From JAVBJN01 sp031546985 (GTDB lineage: Bacteria; Bacteroidota; Bacteroidia; Chitinophagales; Chitinophagaceae): a stretch of DNA of 10,571 nucleotides. The DNA lies in the NCBI GenBank assembly GCA_031546985.1, contig JAVBJN010000067.1:1-10571 (forward strand). The letters run 5' to 3'. The position numbers were made by a program, and so were the translations under genes. The notes beneath the pieces were generated by a model, which worked only from the letters and a program-made list of their open reading frames with translations, did no database searches and had not been told where the DNA came from. Below, one piece after another: positions 8,222-10,571 of the stretch (positions within the stretch are counted from its first letter, which is position 1; each line of letters starts with the position of its first letter).

Positions 8222-8271
8222 AAAAGCGATTTTGGCGGTGGTTAGCTGGCTAAAAAGAAGGTGTGTTAATT

Positions 8272-9618
8272 TTATTTGCCCGAATGAGCGTAATTGTAGC
8301 GAATGCTTCTGCCTGGGTATTTTACATACTTCTCCGCGTATCTTTTATGTACAGCATCGGGCTGTTTTACCTCATTTACAATCAGCTCATGATCGTTCAG
8401 CTCATACGCAATGTTGTTAGGATTGATAATGAGTTTATCTGCAATCAGCTCCTGGCGTAGACTTTGACTTTCCTGCTCGGTAAAGGGCGCTTTTTCGGGC
8501 ATTGGTCTGGCGTTGGGAGCAGCTGCGGCGGGCTGGTCTTCTACCGTTTCATGCGTAGCCGTGGTGTTGCTGGCATTGGTTACTGCTGAGGTGCGTACGA
8601 TGGTGCGCACGCCTTTGCCATCGGGGCGGAAAAACAGTGCAGTCAGCACAATGGAAACCAGTGTAACCAGTATGAGTATAGCCCGGCCCGGCCCGCTGTT
8701 AAAAGGCGCTTTGGGATTTACAATACGGCTTACACGGCCCAGCAATTGGTTTTTATTGCCTGCAAAAGCCAGCACATAAGGCATAGGGTAGGTTTGGTAC
8801 GACTGGCAGGAGAGCAATGCATTGATATAATCGCGCTTGCCGGTGTGCACAGAGAGGGCAAGATCATCGCAGCACAGCTCCCGCTCATGGCGAATCAGTT
8901 TATTTACCCAAAGCACGGCCGGGTTAAAGAAAAACAGGATGTCGAGTACCGATTGCAACAGGTTTACCAGGTAGTCTTTGCGTTTAATATGTGCCAGCTC
9001 ATGGCTCAGAATAGCTTCTACTTCGGCTGCAGGCAGGTTGTTGAGCAACCCGATCGGAATCAGGATCATGGGTTTAAGATGACCTACCACCATAGGCGCT
9101 TTGGCCAATGCCGATTGCACGAGGCGCACGGGTTGCGAAATTGCAAACTGCTCACGCAAAAGGGCAACGCGCGCTTCCCAATAAGGACCTGTGGTAAACA
9201 CCTGGCGGCGTTTCATCTGGTGCACCATACGCAGGCCCAGTGCCATGTTAACGCTTTTGATGCCCACTACAATAAGCCACAGCCAAACGATAAGCGTTGC
9301 GTAACTATGCAGGTATTGAAACATGTTGGTTCCCCAATGCTGAATGGAGGCCATGCCAATGGCAGGAAAAAACGAATGCGCCGCACTATCACTGGTGGTA
9401 ACAGAAACCGACTCGAATGTGCCGCCCAGTGCAGATAGCGCCTGGAATAAGGTAACCGTCATGCCGCCGGCAAACGATACAAGACATAAAACGAACAGCC
9501 GGTAACGCAGGGCAGGGGTAGAATCTTTGGTAAGCAAGAGGACCAGCCCGGCAGCACCGGCAAGTAAGATGCCTTGCCAGAGCGAATGAAATATGGTTTC
9601 ACAGATGATGGTTTCCAT
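8272..9618 (-). CDS. M56 family membrane metalloprotease (BlaR1/MecR1-like sensor)
   Basis: A 448-aa integral membrane protein. Hydrophobic segments lie at about 12-30, 38-60, 105-123 and 311-330, with a further hydrophobic stretch at about 226-242. The gluzincin motif HELAH (206-210) supplies two zinc ligands and the catalytic Glu207; the downstream RHERELCCDD (243-252) fits the region of the third ligand. In this family the cytoplasmic-side protease cuts, directly or through a relay, the partner BlaI-type repressor after a signal is sensed outside. Staphylococcal BlaR1 and MecR1 end in a penicillin-binding sensor domain. Here the last 118 residues are instead an Ala/Thr/Pro-rich linker and a small domain (about 385-448, with ELNDHELIVNEVKQP and KRYAEKYVKY), so beta-lactam sensing is not supported. 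The gene starts 12 bp after the repressor gene, a standard pairing. The final small domain occurs in many Bacteroidota M56 proteins as I recall, with unknown ligand. Confidence 0.92.
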   Translation of the reverse strand: METIICETIFHSLWQGILLAGAAGLVLLLTKDSTPALRYRLFVLCLVSFAGGMTVTLFQALSALGGTFESVSVTTSDSAAHSFFPAIGMASIQHWGTNMFQYLHSYATLIVWLWLIVVGIKSVNMALGLRMVHQMKRRQVFTTGPYWEARVALLREQFAISQPVRLVQSALAKAPMVVGHLKPMILIPIGLLNNLPAAEVEAILSHELAHIKRKDYLVNLLQSVLDILFFFNPAVLWVNKLIRHERELCCDDLALSVHTGKRDYINALLSCQSYQTYPMPYVLAFAGNKNQLLGRVSRIVNPKAPFNSGPGRAILILVTLVSIVLTALFFRPDGKGVRTIVRTSAVTNASNTTATHETVEDQPAAAAPNARPMPEKAPFTEQESQSLRQELIADKLIINPNNIAYELNDHELIVNEVKQPDAVHKRYAEKYVKYPGRSIRYNYAHSGK

Positions 9619-9630
9619 GACAATCGGCTT

Positions 9631-10029
9631 TTAAGGTTTCTTGTCTAATTTTTTCAAAAGATCCTGAATGGCTTTTATCTCTTCTTCGGATGCTTGTTGG
9701 TTGCCCAGCAATTGCATAACCAGGCTGGAGGCAGAGCCTTTGTATAAGGTATTCAGAAACCGGTCGAGCAGGAAACCCTTAGTCTTTTGCTCGGCTTCGG
9801 CAGGCATGTAGATGTGTTTCATCTGGCTTTCGTCGCGGTTAAGTATGCCTTTCTCCGCCATTATCTGCATTTGCTTGAGGGTAGAAGTATAGTTTACCTC
9901 CCGTTGATCGTTGAGTTGGTCGTTTACAAAACGAACCGTAGACGGGCCATGCTCCCATAGCACCTGCAGAATTTCGAGCTCTGCTTTGGTAGGTTCCGGA
10001 ATGTGGTTGGCAGGCTGTTTTGCTTTCAT
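9631..10029 (-). CDS. blaI: BlaI/MecI/CopY family transcriptional repressor
   Basis: A 132-aa protein of the usual family length. The winged-helix DNA-binding domain covers about 12-78: LTKAELEILQVLW-like helix 1 (here PTKAELEILQVLWEHGPSTV), the recognition-helix region NYTSTLKQMQIMAEKG (46-61), and the wing ending with the HIYMPA strand. The C-terminal part (about 80-128) is helical and would form the dimer interface. Such repressors sit on operators over their own promoter and are inactivated when the partner M56 protease is triggered. In staphylococcal BlaI the cut lies at an Asn-Phe bond in the dimer region; no Asn-Phe pair exists here, so the cut, if any, must be at another site or indirect. 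First gene of the minus-strand operon, probably self-regulating together with the protease and outer-membrane protein. The symbol marks the family, not proven beta-lactam control. Confidence 0.92.
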   Translation of the reverse strand: MKAKQPANHIPEPTKAELEILQVLWEHGPSTVRFVNDQLNDQREVNYTSTLKQMQIMAEKGILNRDESQMKHIYMPAEAEQKTKGFLLDRFLNTLYKGSASSLVMQLLGNQQASEEEIKAIQDLLKKLDKKP

Positions 10030-10230
10030 GTTCCAAAGGTAGGATAAATTTCGTACGATGTATCAGGTAGGGTTAAATTTTTTAAACAAATGGTTTGTTG
10101 AGGAGCGTTTTTTACGAAAAGGCGTAAAGGAATAGGATAGGTTGGTTTGCGGGAAAACGTTTCTCGCGGAGCCGCAAAGGTACAGGATAACAACGTGGTT
10201 AAGAGCCGCAAAGGTGCAAAGCAGGTTGTT
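10030..10230. other. Intergenic region upstream of blaI
   Basis: No credible gene is seen here. The region carries the possible promoter box, an A/T-rich tract at 10074-10090, and two more CAAAGG words near 10175-10182 and 10208-10214 within GCCGCAAAGG contexts (10171-10180 and 10205-10214). The second box at 10175-10182 reads TACCTTTG on the minus strand and could be an upstream promoter, or simply part of the CGCAAAGG-type intergenic repeats I know to be frequent in this phylum. Confidence 0.4.
10034..10041 (-). promoter_or_regulatory. Possible Bacteroidota -7 promoter box of the blaI operon
   Basis: Read on the minus strand this is TACCTTTG, a match to the Bacteroidota TAnnTTTG element. 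It ends four bases before the ATG of the repressor gene, so a transcript would begin at or just inside the start codon (leaderless) unless the real promoter lies farther up. No convincing TTG -33 element at the right distance is visible. A short inverted repeat TAC-ATC-GTA, about 12 bases upstream of the box, overlaps where a BlaI-type operator might lie, but its spacing differs from the usual TACA-N2-TGTA form. Confidence 0.35.
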
Positions 10231-10571
10231 TCAGTATCTGCGTGATCTGCGTGGTTTTGGATCTGCGTAAATCTGCGGGAGATGTACAGCGCGATATGTT
10301 TTCCCGCAGATGTCGCAGATAATTCCGCAGATGTCGCAGATTGCGAGTGTCAGTATCTGCGTGATCTGCGTGGTTTTCGATCTGCGGGAGATGTACAGCG
10401 CGATATGTTTTCCCGCAGATGCCGCAGATAATTCCGCAGATGGCGCAGATTGTGAGTTTCAGTATCTGCGTGATCTGCGTGGTTTTGGATCTGCGTAAAT
10501 CTGCGGGAGATGTACAGCGCGATATGTTTTCCCGCAGATGTCGCAGATAATTCCGCAGATGTCGCAGATTG
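10231..10571. repeat. Tandem array of 109-119 bp hairpin-forming repeat units, running off the window
   Basis: Three head-to-tail units start with TCAGTATCTGCG at 10231, 10350 and 10459. Unit 1 is 119 bp, unit 2 is 109 bp, and unit 3 is cut by the window edge after 113 bp. Those 113 bases are identical to unit 1. Unit 2 differs by a 10-bp deletion between two ATCTGCG words and a few base changes. In each full unit, four ATCTGCG words (10236, 10245, 10261, 10271 in unit 1) are followed, after a roughly 20-base centre, by four inverted CGCAGAT words (10305, 10314, 10326, 10335). The unit can therefore fold into one long interrupted hairpin whose inner stem is ATCTGCGGGA/TCCCGCAGAT. There are no variable spacers, so it is not a CRISPR array. 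Similar ATCTGCG-rich intergenic repeats are common in Bacteroidota genomes as I recall; their role is not established. Confidence 0.9.

Noticed and set aside
8746..9438. 230-codon open frame on the + strand opposite the M56 gene
   Set aside because: Antisense to a clear HELAH metalloprotease; the translation is His/Gln/Arg-rich and shows no domain.
8272..9618. M56 gene considered as a beta-lactam receptor (blaR1/mecR1)
   Set aside because: The C-terminal penicillin-binding domain is missing and no beta-lactamase or PBP gene is present, so only the protease-family call is supported.
10084..10098. Short inverted repeat AACAAA/TTTGTT upstream of blaI as a possible operator
   Set aside because: The arms are six A/T-rich bases around a 3-base loop, without the TACA/TGTA core of BlaI operators; likely chance in A/T-rich DNA.
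10310..10498. A 62-codon open frame on the + strand inside the repeat array
   Set aside because: It is a translation of the hairpin repeats (runs such as ICVICV and SQIIPQMSQI) and has no gene-like context. Frames like this are often mis-annotated as proteins in Bacteroidota.
10231..10571. Repeat array considered as CRISPR
   Set aside because: The whole unit repeats with no variable spacers, the units are too long, the repeats are internally palindromic over the entire length, and no cas gene is in the window.

Overview
The window looks like chromosomal DNA from a member of the Bacteroidota, perhaps a Chitinophagaceae- or Sphingobacteriaceae-like soil or water bacterium. The support is an outer-membrane beta-barrel protein of the CarboxypepD_reg/plug/barrel type, a BlaI-M56 peptidase pair of the kind common in that phylum, weak Shine-Dalgarno signals, a TAnnTTTG-like promoter element, and intergenic repeats built from ATCTGCG/CGCAGAT words. 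The assignment is an inference; there is no rRNA or housekeeping marker here.

Left half (1-5520, + strand): a tight run of five reading frames with gaps of 8, 23, 10 and 18 bp. It starts with the last 28 codons of an upstream gene. Next come an unrecognised 323-aa soluble protein and a 160-aa DUF4280 (PAAR-like) protein. The run ends with a 967-aa protein that has an internal OmpA peptidoglycan-binding domain, no signal peptide and one late transmembrane segment, and then a 337-aa lipoprotein. DUF4280 proteins cap the spike of contractile injection machines, so the best reading is the cargo end of a type VI or related secretion locus: adaptor candidate, spike tip, large effector candidate, lipoprotein immunity candidate. 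Only the DUF4280, OmpA and lipoprotein calls are sequence-supported; the toxin-immunity roles are inference.

Middle (5521-5770): a convergent intergenic region of 250 bp. It holds a strong intrinsic terminator for the minus-strand operon and, at its left edge, a small hairpin over the lipoprotein stop codon.

Right half (10029-5771, - strand): an operon read right to left, of a BlaI/MecI-type repressor, an M56 (BlaR1/MecR1-like) membrane metalloprotease and an outer-membrane beta-barrel protein. The protease probably senses a signal and inactivates the repressor, releasing the operon including the outer-membrane protein. No beta-lactamase and no penicillin-binding sensor domain are present.

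Right edge (10030-10571): about 200 bp of promoter-bearing intergenic DNA, then at least three tandem copies of a 109-119 bp unit. Each unit can fold into a long hairpin, and the array runs off the window. No tRNA, rRNA, CRISPR array, transposase or integrase was seen.
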